Below are positions 34,687 through 43,600 of a stretch of 64,000 nucleotides of DNA, piece by piece. Both the position numbers and the translations under genes were made by a program. The stretch is from Asticcacaulis excentricus (GTDB lineage Bacteria > Pseudomonadota > Alphaproteobacteria > Caulobacterales > Caulobacteraceae): NCBI RefSeq assembly GCF_003966695.1, contig NZ_AP018829.1, positions 62,001-126,000 of the forward strand. Reading direction: 5' to 3'. Position 1 is the first letter of the stretch, and each line of letters opens with the position of its first letter. The notes beneath the pieces are model-generated. The model had not been told where the DNA came from. It saw nothing but the letters and a program-made list of their open reading frames with translations, and did no database searches.

Positions 34687-36009
34687 ATGTCCGCAAAACC
34701 ACCCCACCTGAGACCCTCTGCCATGCCGGCCGGGCCTGCCTCACGCCTGTTCGCGCTAGGGGGGCTCGCGGCGTCCGGCCTTGGCCACGTCGTCAAGGAA
34801 AGCGCCAGACAAATGTCGCGCGGACAAAAGCCCGACCTCGCCAGCCTGTTGTTCGATGAAACCAACGGCCTGCGCATGGCCGATCAACTGGCGCGGATGC
34901 GCGGCGCGGCCATGAAGGTGGGACAGATTCTCTCTATGGACAGCGGCGACATCCTGCCGCCCGCCTTCACTCAGGCGCTCAGTCGTCTGCAACAGGAGGC
35001 CCACATCATGCCGCGCGACCAGCTGGAGCGCGTCTTGCGCAGCGCGTGGGGCGATGACTGGCGTCAGCATTTCGTGCGTTTTGACCTGACGCCCTTTGCG
35101 GCGGCCTCGATTGGTCAGGTGCACCGCGCGCAACTGAAAAGCGGCGAAGTGCTGGCCATCAAGGTGCAGTTCCCGAACGTAACGAAAACCATAGATTCCG
35201 ACGTCGCCAATATCGCCGGGCTCCTGAAACTGCTAGGCGTGGCGCAGAAGGTGAAGGACCTGCCGGACCTGATTGAGACGGCGCGCGTACAGTTGCACGA
35301 GGAAGCCGATTACCTGCGCGAAGCCGCCCACATGGCACGCTATGCCGACGCCCTGTCCGACGACCAGACCTTTGTGGTGCCGCGTACTCATGCGCCGCTT
35401 CTGCGTCCCAACATCCTGCCGATGGATTTCGTCGAGGGCGAGGCGGTCGAGACGCTTACGCACGCCCCCGCCGCCACACGTAATCAGGTGATCGAGACGC
35501 TGTTTGGTCTGGTGCTGCGCGAGCTGTTTGACCTCAGGCTGATGCAGACCGACCCCAACTTCGCCAATTTCAAATGGCGGCCGCAAACGGGGCAGGTGGT
35601 GCTGCTCGATTTCGGTGCCACTCGCGCTGTCCCTGAGACTACTGTCGAGGCCTATCGTACCCTGATGCAGGCGGGCCTCAATGAAGACCGCGAAAGACTG
35701 ATCGTGGGTTTAAGCGAAATCGGGGCGGTCAATGAGGCCGTTCTGACCGCCCACCGCGCGCGCCTGAACGCCATGCTCGACATCATGATCCAGCACCTGC
35801 GGCGGCCGCTGCTCGATCTGGCGGATCGCCGTTTCGTACCCCTGATCCGTGAAAAAGCGCACGAAATCGCCATGGATCACACGACCTGGCAAAGCCCGCC
35901 CGCCGACACCCTGTTCGTCCAGAGGAAGCTCAGCGGCATGGCACTTCTGGGGGTACGCATGCGTGCGACTATCCCTCTGCGAGCTATGGTCGCGCAGGCC
36001 ATAGCCTGA
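34687..36009 (+). CDS. ABC1/AarF/UbiB-family atypical kinase
   Basis: 440 residues from 34687; an ATG at 34723 would remove 12 residues and is equally possible. Family hallmarks are the KxGQ motif (MRGAAMKVGQILSMDSGD), the Ala-rich loop PFAAASIGQVHRA, the lysine in EVLAIKVQFP, and TDPNFANFKW with VLLDFGATRAV. UbiB-type proteins have ATPase activity and support ubiquinone synthesis or lipid trafficking at the membrane. The gene is divergent from the PdxJ-like gene across 170 nt and is followed by a good terminator hairpin. Confidence 0.85.
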   Translation: MSAKPPHLRPSAMPAGPASRLFALGGLAASGLGHVVKESARQMSRGQKPDLASLLFDETNGLRMADQLARMRGAAMKVGQILSMDSGDILPPAFTQALSRLQQEAHIMPRDQLERVLRSAWGDDWRQHFVRFDLTPFAAASIGQVHRAQLKSGEVLAIKVQFPNVTKTIDSDVANIAGLLKLLGVAQKVKDLPDLIETARVQLHEEADYLREAAHMARYADALSDDQTFVVPRTHAPLLRPNILPMDFVEGEAVETLTHAPAATRNQVIETLFGLVLRELFDLRLMQTDPNFANFKWRPQTGQVVLLDFGATRAVPETTVEAYRTLMQAGLNEDRERLIVGLSEIGAVNEAVLTAHRARLNAMLDIMIQHLRRPLLDLADRRFVPLIREKAHEIAMDHTTWQSPPADTLFVQRKLSGMALLGVRMRATIPLRAMVAQAIA

Positions 36010-36010
36010 G

Positions 36011-36037
36011 AAATACCCCCTTCTGAGCGGGTATTTT
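36011..36037 (+). terminator. Terminator after the AarF-family gene
   Basis: Arms AAATACCC (36011-36018) and GGGTATTT (36029-36036) with a 10-nt loop, starting 1 nt after the stop codon and followed by T. Confidence 0.65.
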
Positions 36038-36178
36038 AATGCCGCACGCCTGGCGAGACAACCCAAGATGTGCAGCTTGTGATTTTATATCATATTTAAA
36101 CTTCAGTCACCCATCACGTAAGCGTCGCACTGCGTCCCTGGGCAGGCCCCATTCCATTCGTGTTTTGGGGACAAAGGC

Positions 36179-36330
36179 ATGCTCGCCTTCCATCTGCGTT
36201 CGCTGCGCGCCACCGCCTCCTTTTGGCCGCTCCTGCCCGCCGCGCTCCTGCTGGCCCCGGCGGTTGCGGCCCACGCCCAGACTCAGCCTGCTATCGAAGA
36301 GACTCAGGAAGTGTTTAGTCCCGGTGATTG
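36179..36330 (+). pseudogene. N-terminal fragment of an exported protein, cut by an IS end
   Basis: A 50-codon frame from the ATG at 36179 encodes a good signal peptide (LLPAALLLAPAVAAHAQ) and a short mature start TQPAIEETQE. After that the sequence changes to TGTTTAGTCCCGG at 36312 onwards, which looks like an insertion-sequence left end, and the frame stops a few codons later. Signal plus TQ-rich start fits the N-terminus of an outer-membrane receptor or other exported protein. The rest of the gene is gone. Confidence 0.55.
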
Positions 36331-36522
36331 ATGGTACGATTTTATCGTCATTGATGAGGGGTTTGCTATGGGACAAGTTTTACACGGGGCGCCCCAACGA
36401 CAGAGGCAATCCGTCGAGCGATACAGCATAGTCAAGAGAGTGTGAGGGTGCTGGCCAAGCGCCACGGGATAAACCCAAAGACGGTGAGCAAGTGGAAGAA
36501 GCGCCCCTTCGGAAGCGGTTAG
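36312..36522 (+). pseudogene. Remnant of an IS481-type transposase, frameshifted and truncated
   Basis: The ATG at 36368 opens with MGQVLHG, and one base is missing near 36387-36390. In the shifted frame 36397-36522 encodes TTEAIRRAIQHSQES then VLAKRHGINPKTVSKWKKR, the familiar N-terminal helix-turn-helix of IS481-like transposases, followed by a stop. The DDE catalytic part is absent. The probable IS left end is at 36312. Confidence 0.7.
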
Positions 36523-36524
36523 GT

Positions 36525-36671
36525 TGGGGCCCGGTTCCGCAGGTCGTCGTCGATATCTTTCGCATTGAAGACGGCAAGTTGGCCGAACACTGGGACGTCA
36601 TTCATGAAGAGATTTTTACCGAGAAGACCATCAGCGGCGAGGCCATGTTCAGCGAGACCGTAGCCGCGTAG
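36525..36671 (+). pseudogene. C-terminal remnant of a SnoaL/NTF2-like protein
   Basis: In the frame ending at the TAG 36669-36671 the sequence reads VPQVVVDIFRIEDGKLAEHW and continues to FSETVAA. The DIFRxEDGKxxEHWD pattern is typical of the last strands of SnoaL-like cyclases. No start codon or N-terminal half exists; the sequence directly abuts the transposase remnant. Confidence 0.6.
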
Positions 36672-36819
36672 GTCGGCGTTCGGCAAGCGAGCCAAAGGGC
36701 CTGTAACTCTGGCCGGGCGTGTGGCACCGGACCGCGGGAGAGCGAGAGAAGGTGCGGGGCTTCGCGACGGGTTGGAGGTCGAGAGAGAGGCTCCCGGCCG
36801 CCCGTCGAGGAGCCGAGCC

Positions 36820-38973
36820 ATGAATGCTACCGTCCAGAAGATCACCCTTTCGTCGTCCCGAGACATCCCTTTCAATAAACTGGTTCTGAGTCAGGCTAAC
36901 ATACGCCGGGTCAAGGCCGGGCTTTCCATCGAAGACCTGGCCGAGTCGATTGCCCGGCGCGGCCTTATTCAGAGCCTGCATGTCCGACCCGTCCTGGATG
37001 ACGCGGGCGCGGAAACCGGAATGTACGAAGTGCCGGCCGGTGGCCGGCGTTTTCGCGCCCTCGAACTGTTGGTACAGCAAAAACGCCTCGCAAAATCTGC
37101 ACCTGTGCCCTGCGTCGTATCGGACGCGAACGGCGATGTGCTGATCGAAGAAGTATCCCTCGCCGAGAATATAGAGCGCGCTCCGCTTCACCCAATCGAT
37201 CAATACCGCGCCTTCAGGACGTTGCGCGACAAGGGCATGACGGATGACGCCATTGCCGCCGCGTTCTTCGTCACACCTCAGGTCGTCAAACAACGGCTGC
37301 GTCTTGTCACGGTGTCTCCGGTTCTCCTCGATATCTACGCGGAAGATGGCATGACCCTCGAACAGCTCATGGCCTTCTCGGTGTCCAACGACCACGCCCG
37401 TCAGGAACAGGTTTGGCAGACGGTCGGTAAGTCCTGGCAAAGCGAACCCTGGCAAATCCGGCGCATGCTGACCGAAAGCACGGTGCAGGGCACGGACAGG
37501 CGTGCGCGCTTCGTGGGCGCCGAGGCGTATGAAGCCGCCGATGGCGTGATCCTGCGGGACCTCTTCAACACCGACAATGGTGGTTGGTTTCAGGATGTCG
37601 CCCTTCTCGACCGGCTGGCGGCCGAAAAGCTCAAGGTGCTCGCCGAAGAAGTCGCGATGGAAGGCTGGAAGTGGATTGAGGCGGGCATTTCCCTGCCCTA
37701 CGGCGTCCAGGATGGTCTGCGCAAACTGGCGGGCGTATCGGCCGAATTGAGCGACGACGACGATCGGCGCTTCCGAGAACTGACCGAAGAATACGATCGG
37801 ATCGAGGCTGAATACGAGGGTGCCGAGGAACTACCCGATGCCATTGATGCGCGGCTGGGTGAAATCGAGGCGACACTTCTCAGCTACGCAAACCGGCCTT
37901 TGATTTTCGACCCCGCAGACATCGCGACTGCCGGCGCCTTTATCTACCTCAACTCGGATGGCCAGCCCGTCATCGAGCGGGGCTTCGTGCGCCTTGAAGA
38001 CGAGGTGAGCGATGAAACGCCTGCCGATGCCGCCGCCGAAAAGGCCGCCGACAGGCTCGACCCTGACACTCAGGACGAAAATATGCCACGGGCGCAACCG
38101 ACGTCCATCACCGTGGGCGGCCAACCCGTCTCGCCAGCTGGCGACGAAGAGGAGGATGCCCTGAAGCCTATCCCCGAACGGCTGCTTCAGGAGTTGACGG
38201 CTTTCAGGACGGTCGCGTTGCGCAACGCTCTGGCCGAAAACCCTCAGGTCGCAATGACCGCCTTACTCCACCAACTGGTCTCCCTGACCTTCAACCTGCG
38301 GCACGGCGGGACGGCCCTTGACGTCAACGTGCATAAGGCTTCGTTCGCCGCCCAGTCAGATGATCTGAAGGATAGCCCTTCGGCCGTCGCCATCACAGAT
38401 CGGCAGGCGCGCTGGGCGGATCATATCCCTGCCGACGACGACGCCCTCTGGGACTGGCTGACCGCCCAATCCGAGGGGACTCGGTTCGAGTTGCTGGCAC
38501 ACTGCGTCAGTTTCGGCGTCAACGCCCTCTTCGAGAAGGTCAACCCCTATGGCGCCGGTATTTCGGCGCAAGGCCTTCGTGTGCGGATGGCCCATGCAGA
38601 TCGATTGGTCCAGGCGACCGATCTCGATCTTGTCGAAGCTGGCTGGCGTCCGACCGTCGAGAACTACCTTGGCCGCGTCACGAAGGGGCACATTCTGGAA
38701 GCGGTACGCAAAGGCGCCGGGGATCGGGCAAGCGATCTTATCGCCCACCTGAAAAAGGGCGACATGGCCAAAGAGGCCGAACGGCTGCTTGCCGATTCCG
38801 GATGGCTACCCGGGCCCTTGCGATCGGCGCATCTCGACGCTGATGCCAATCCAGCTGACGCCGTCGCGGTCACTGAGGAAGAAAACGATCTTCCGGCCTT
38901 CCTCGGCGCGCCGGTGAGGCCGCCCGATCCGGAGGAATGCGTAAGCGCTGAAGCCACGCAGGCCGCTGAATAG
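36820..38973 (+). CDS. ParB/RepB/Spo0J-family protein of a mobile element
   Basis: 717 residues from the ATG at 36820 (GGAG 8 nt upstream). The N-terminal ParB domain covers about residues 10-130: NKLVLSQANIRRVKAG, LAESIARRGLIQSLHVRPV, YEVPAGGRRFRALELL and AENIERAPLHPIDQYRAF, followed by the HTH region with AAAFFVTPQVVKQRLRLV. A long C-terminal part (acidic near 350-480) is typical of the large ParB-like proteins of alphaproteobacterial plasmids and integrative elements. There is no parA next to it, so the role may be transcriptional or in element maintenance. It marks the left side of the island. Confidence 0.85.
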   Translation: MNATVQKITLSSSRDIPFNKLVLSQANIRRVKAGLSIEDLAESIARRGLIQSLHVRPVLDDAGAETGMYEVPAGGRRFRALELLVQQKRLAKSAPVPCVVSDANGDVLIEEVSLAENIERAPLHPIDQYRAFRTLRDKGMTDDAIAAAFFVTPQVVKQRLRLVTVSPVLLDIYAEDGMTLEQLMAFSVSNDHARQEQVWQTVGKSWQSEPWQIRRMLTESTVQGTDRRARFVGAEAYEAADGVILRDLFNTDNGGWFQDVALLDRLAAEKLKVLAEEVAMEGWKWIEAGISLPYGVQDGLRKLAGVSAELSDDDDRRFRELTEEYDRIEAEYEGAEELPDAIDARLGEIEATLLSYANRPLIFDPADIATAGAFIYLNSDGQPVIERGFVRLEDEVSDETPADAAAEKAADRLDPDTQDENMPRAQPTSITVGGQPVSPAGDEEEDALKPIPERLLQELTAFRTVALRNALAENPQVAMTALLHQLVSLTFNLRHGGTALDVNVHKASFAAQSDDLKDSPSAVAITDRQARWADHIPADDDALWDWLTAQSEGTRFELLAHCVSFGVNALFEKVNPYGAGISAQGLRVRMAHADRLVQATDLDLVEAGWRPTVENYLGRVTKGHILEAVRKGAGDRASDLIAHLKKGDMAKEAERLLADSGWLPGPLRSAHLDADANPADAVAVTEEENDLPAFLGAPVRPPDPEECVSAEATQAAE

Positions 38974-38980
38974 ATCGATC

Positions 38981-39007
38981 GGGGAGATCGCCTTGCCTGA
39001 TCTCCCC
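38981..39007 (+). terminator. Hairpin after the ParB-like gene
   Basis: Perfect 9-bp stem GGGGAGATC (38981-38989) and GATCTCCCC (38999-39007) with a 9-nt loop, 7 nt after the stop. No T run follows, so it may protect the transcript end or terminate with Rho. Confidence 0.5.
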
Positions 39008-39151
39008 TCACATAAGACACACAAATTGCGGGCCTCCGCACGCCCTTCCGGTCGCAGGATCACGTTTCAATACGTCGTCCCGTCGTGGCCCACGTCGGTC
39101 GGGTGTGGCCCGCTTGGACATTCGGCTTCTCATCCCCTTTCAATGTCTCGC

Positions 39152-39171
39152 GCCCGGCTCCGATGCCGGGC
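39152..39171 (+). terminator. Hairpin upstream of the 136-residue hypothetical gene
   Basis: GCCCGGC (39152-39158) and GCCGGGC (39165-39171) with a 6-nt loop, followed by a T-rich GTTCTTCGTTTC. It could be a terminator or an attenuator; the ribosome site CTGGAG of the next gene is 10 nt further on. Confidence 0.45.
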
Positions 39172-39197
39172 GTTCTTCGTTTCTGGAGACCTAAACC

Positions 39198-39608
39198 ATG
39201 CCTGATTACTTCTCCCGCTTTTGCTGCGTGCTCGACGTGCGCACAATCGAAAACGCTCTCGACGCAGCGGACATACATCGTAAGCCCGAGGGGCCCAGTC
39301 ACGCGTTTCCATGGTCCGACCGGTTCGTTTTGACGTCCGACCCGGACCAGGCGGGCATCCTCTATATCGAAGATGGCGGATCAGGCGACGTCGAAGGCGT
39401 AGTGGAATTTGTATTGATGTGCGCGCGCCGCTTCGATCTGGCAGGCTTCTGGGGCTTTCAATATGCCAATATGTGCTCGCATTCTCGCATCGATGGATTT
39501 GGCGGCGGTGCCTACCTGTTGAACCTGACGACACGCGAGACCGTTTCATGGATCGGAACTCACGAATGGCTTGAGGACCTGCACACCGGGGGCGCCGCAC
39601 ATGCCTGA
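39198..39608 (+). CDS. Hypothetical protein of the island core
   Basis: 136 residues starting at the ATG after CTGGAG. No family is recognised with confidence. It is a soluble acidic protein with conserved-looking segments DRFVLTSDPDQAGILYIED, GFWGFQYANMCSHSRIDGFG and ETVSWIGTHEWLEDLHTG. It overlaps the next gene by 8 nt, so the two are translated together. Its position between parB and the strawberry-notch helicase suggests an island-maintenance function. Confidence 0.65.
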   Translation: MPDYFSRFCCVLDVRTIENALDAADIHRKPEGPSHAFPWSDRFVLTSDPDQAGILYIEDGGSGDVEGVVEFVLMCARRFDLAGFWGFQYANMCSHSRIDGFGGGAYLLNLTTRETVSWIGTHEWLEDLHTGGAAHA

Positions 39609-40245
39609 AGGCATCGAAACCCTCGTTTACCGGATCGACGAACTGGACGACGACGCAAAGACCGTTGCGCGGGAATGGTATCGCCAAGACGGGCCGGTTG
39701 ATGGCTGGTACGAAACCGTCTTCGACGATTTTCAAATCGTCTGCAACTGCCTCGGTATCGACATTAAGACGCGCACTGTCCGGCTTGCCGGAGGTGGATC
39801 ACGGCAGGCGCCCTGCATCTATTTCTCCGGCTTCTGGAGCCAGGGAGACGGTGCCTGCTTCGAAGGGACTTACACGTACCGATGCGGGGCGACCGCCGCG
39901 GTTCGCGAATATGCCCCCAAGGATCGGGAGTTGGACCGTATCGCTTCCGACCTGCAGAAATGTCAGCGCCGGAACTTCTACGCGCTTTGGGCTGTGGCCA
40001 CACATCGAGGTCGATATTCGCACGAATACGGCATGTCCATCGACGTCAAGCGAGGCGGCCCCTTCGGATACGAAGCGACTTCAGACGCTGAAAGCTGTGT
40101 CACCGAAGCGATGCGCGACCTCGCGAGGTGGCTCTATCGTCAACTGGAAGCCGAATACACTTTCCAGCAGTCCGACGCGCTTGTCGATGAGGCCATCTGC
40201 GCGAACGATTACACCTTTACCGCGGACGGCCGACGCTTCAGGTAG
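39601..40245 (+). CDS. Hypothetical island protein, possible antitoxin-like
   Basis: 214 residues from the ATG at 39601. The start reads GIETLVYRIDELDDDAKTVA, followed by a region rich in aromatics and Cys (CIYFSGFWSQGDGACFEGTY). The C-terminal half includes LYRQLEAEYTFQQSDALVDE. From memory, similar proteins on mobile elements are sometimes labelled antitoxin of a stability system, but there is no toxin gene beside it here. Function is therefore open. It overlaps the preceding gene by 8 nt. Confidence 0.65.
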   Translation: MPEGIETLVYRIDELDDDAKTVAREWYRQDGPVDGWYETVFDDFQIVCNCLGIDIKTRTVRLAGGGSRQAPCIYFSGFWSQGDGACFEGTYTYRCGATAAVREYAPKDRELDRIASDLQKCQRRNFYALWAVATHRGRYSHEYGMSIDVKRGGPFGYEATSDAESCVTEAMRDLARWLYRQLEAEYTFQQSDALVDEAICANDYTFTADGRRFR

Positions 40246-40663
40246 CCGCAAGCCTGTGTAGTCGTCACAGCCAATTGCTCGCTTCGTCTCAGGATCGTTT
40301 CAGCTATACGCTGAACGCCACAGCCGGTCGGTCAACGCAGACGCGTACACGCGCAAGAGCGCGTCACCGGCCGGCTTGAGGCATTCGACGCGCCCCCCCC
40401 CCCCCAAAAGCTCCTGGAGACGACAACACGTGCATGGTTCTCAACGACCATCACGGCAAGCTGACGGCGAATGTATCGGATGGCCGTCAAGAATTCGGGG
40501 GGGGGAGGCAGGCCCGGCAAGCACGCGGCGCGGACACCGGCGGGATGCCCCCCGCCCCTCTTAGGTGCCGCAGAGGGAGAGACGGCAGGGATTGGGTGAG
40601 GTCCCCCGGGGAGAGAGAGCACCGGGGCCCTTACCCTTACTTGCTCTCCCGAAAGACGTATCC
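40246..40663. other. Non-coding leader with long C and G homopolymers
   Basis: No gene is supported in these 418 bases. They contain a run of 13 C (40393-40405) and, 91 nt later, a run of 9 G (40497-40505), which could pair in RNA. The final 40 bases are purine-rich repeats before the helicase start. Frames seen here are short, repetitive and lack known motifs. Confidence 0.5.
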
Positions 40664-43600
40664 ATGAATATGATGTCTGCCCCCGTGCCCCAGGCAACGG
40701 CCATTCCCGCAGCTCGCGTTTCCGCCGGGGCTATCCTTACGGCCGCAAAGCTTCTTCTGCCGCAGATGGCCGATGGCGAGCCACTTCCGTCAGCCCAGTT
40801 ACGAAAGGCTCTGGAAGCTGCCTTCGGCGCCTCCGATGCGTCCGGCGCCTGGGACTGGAAGACAGTTTACGAGACCGGTGAAACCGCCTGCGTTCTCTTC
40901 CTTCGGAAATACGGACGCCAGTTGTTTCAGAACGCGGCGACACCCCTCGCGCGCCTGACGGCGCTCACCCGGATTGCCGAACTGTTTCCCACTCACACCC
41001 GCCGCTCCGAAGAGTCGCAGGCCTTTCAGCAGTTCTCCACGCCCCTGCCTCTGGCGCTGGCCGCCGTCACGGCCGCACAGATATCGGCCTCCGATCACGT
41101 GCTGGAACCGTCAGCCGGAACAGGCCTTCTCGCCATTCTTGCCGAGATTTGCGGTGCCGCGCTGACACTCAATGAACTCGCCGAAGAACGCGCCGAGCTG
41201 CTCACCGCGCTTTTCCCCGCATCACCGGTCTCGCGCCATGATGCCGCTCAGATCAATGATCATCTGAATGACAGCATTATGCCCTCAGTCGTACTGATGA
41301 ATCCGCCGTTTTCGGTGATGGCCAATGTCTCTGGGCGGGTCTCCGATGCCGCCCTTCGGCATATCGCCTCCGCCCTTGCTCGCCTTCAGCCCGGTGGGCG
41401 CCTCGTCGCCATCACCGGCGCCGGACTTTCACCCGATAGTCACGTCTGGGCGGAAGCCTTTGATCGGCTGCAGTCGAACGCTACTGTCGTCTTCTCGGCG
41501 GCAATCAACGGCTCCGTCTATGCCCGTCATGGGACGACCACCGCCACTCGACTGACGGTCATCGAAAAGCGTTGTCGGACGGACGCTGACAGTGCGCCGG
41601 CTTTACCTGGCATCGCCCCGGACGTCGCCACGCTCCTCGACTGGATTGCGCTCCACGTTCCACCGCGCCCTGGCATCGATAAACCAAACCCGCCCCGGCC
41701 CCCGGCGACAGGTCGCATCCTGACGTCCATACCGCGTCGCAAGCCTCCAAGACCTGCGGCAAGAGCCGCCCTCGACGGCCCGGTGGCCGAGGTACTGACG
41801 TATGAAGTGATTGAGCAGGGGCCTCCAGACACCAACGCCATCACCGATGCGATTTACGAAGAATATCGCCTGCAAACCCTCACTATTCCCGGCGCCCAGC
41901 CGCACCCGACCAAGCTCGTCCAGTCGGCAGCCATGGCGTCGGTCACACCGCCGAAACCCAGCTATCGCCCTACCCTGCCTACCGACATTCGTGAACACCT
42001 CTCCGCTCCCCAATTGGAGACGGTCATATTCGCAGGCGAAGCGCACAGCGAACACCTCGCCGGACACTGGCGCATCGACAAAACCTACGATCAGGTCTCG
42101 GCAGCACCCGATGACGCGCCGGATGCCGTTCGCTTCCGGCGTGGATTCATGCTCGGCGATGGAACGGGAGCCGGTAAAGGACGACAGTCGGCGGGGATCA
42201 TCCTCGATAACTGGCTTCAGGGGCGGCGCAAGGCTGTCTGGATTTCGAAGTCCGACAAACTGATCGAGGACGCCCAGCGCGACTGGGCGGCGCTTGGGAT
42301 GGAACGCCTCCTTGTCACCCCGCTCTCGCGGTTTGCCCAAGGCAAGCCCGTCAACCTCCCCGAAGGCATCCTGTTTACGACCTATGCCACCTTGAGGTCC
42401 GAGGAACGCGGAGAAAAATGCTCACGCCTCCAGCAAGTTATCGACTGGCTCGGGGCTGAATTTGATGGGGTTATCATCTTCGATGAGAGTCACGCCATGC
42501 AGAACGCCGCCGGCGGCAAGGGCGAGCGCGGCGACATCGCGGCCTCGCAGCAGGGCCGCGCCGGATTGCGCCTTCAGCACGCGCTACCCGACGCCCGTGT
42601 GGTTTATGTGTCGGCGACCGGGGCCACCCATGTTCATAATCTCGCCTACGCCCAGCGGCTGGGCCTCTGGGGTGGCGAAGACTTCCCCTTCGCAAACCGC
42701 TCAGAGTTCGTTACAGCCATCGAAGGCGGTGGCGTCGCCGCAATGGAAGTGCTGGCCCGCGACCTGCGCGCTTTGGGCCTCTACACCGCCCGATCACTCT
42801 CCTACGACGGCGTCGAGTACGAACTCCTCGAACATCAACTGACCGACGACCAGGTGGCTATCTATGATGCCTACGCCGAAGCCTTTGCCGTCATTCACCA
42901 AAATCTCGACGCGGCAATGGAAGCCGCCAACATCACCGGATCAGGCGGCACGATGAACGGACAGGCCAAATCGGCCGCCCGCTCGGCGTTCGAATCCGCC
43001 AAACAGCGTTTCTTCGGACATCTTCTGACTTCGATGAAGACCCCGACCCTGATCCGCAAGATCGAAAGCGATCTCGAAGCGGGTCATTCGAGCGTCATCC
43101 AGATCGTTTCCACAGGCGAGGCGTTGATGGAGCGACGTCTGGCCAACGTCCTACCGGAAGAATGGAACGACGTGCGCGTCGATATCACGCCGCGTGAATA
43201 CGTCCTCGACTATCTGGCCCACAGTTTCCCGACTCAACTCTACGAACCCTACAGCGACGAACAGGGTAATGTGCTCTCGCGCCCGGTATATCGCGATGGG
43301 CAGCCCGTTGAATGCCGGGCCGCGGTGGCCCGCCGCGACGAGATGATCGAACGGCTGGCAGCACTCACACCTGTTCCCGGTGCCCTCGATCAGATCGTCC
43401 AGCGTTTCGGCACCGATATCGTCGCCGAAGTTACCGGCCGCTCTCGCCGTATCGTACGGAAGGGCGACAGGCTGTGCGTCGAAAACCGGCCCGGTTCCGC
43501 CAATTTGTCGGAGACTTCGGCCTTCATGGACGACCAGAAGCGTATCCTGATCTTCAGCGATGCCGGCGGGACGGGCCGGTCCTACCACGCCGAACTCTCA

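Noticed and set aside
40332..40697. 121-codon minus-strand frame through the C13 tract
   Set aside because: Composition is driven by homopolymers and it overlaps the helicase start; no motif.
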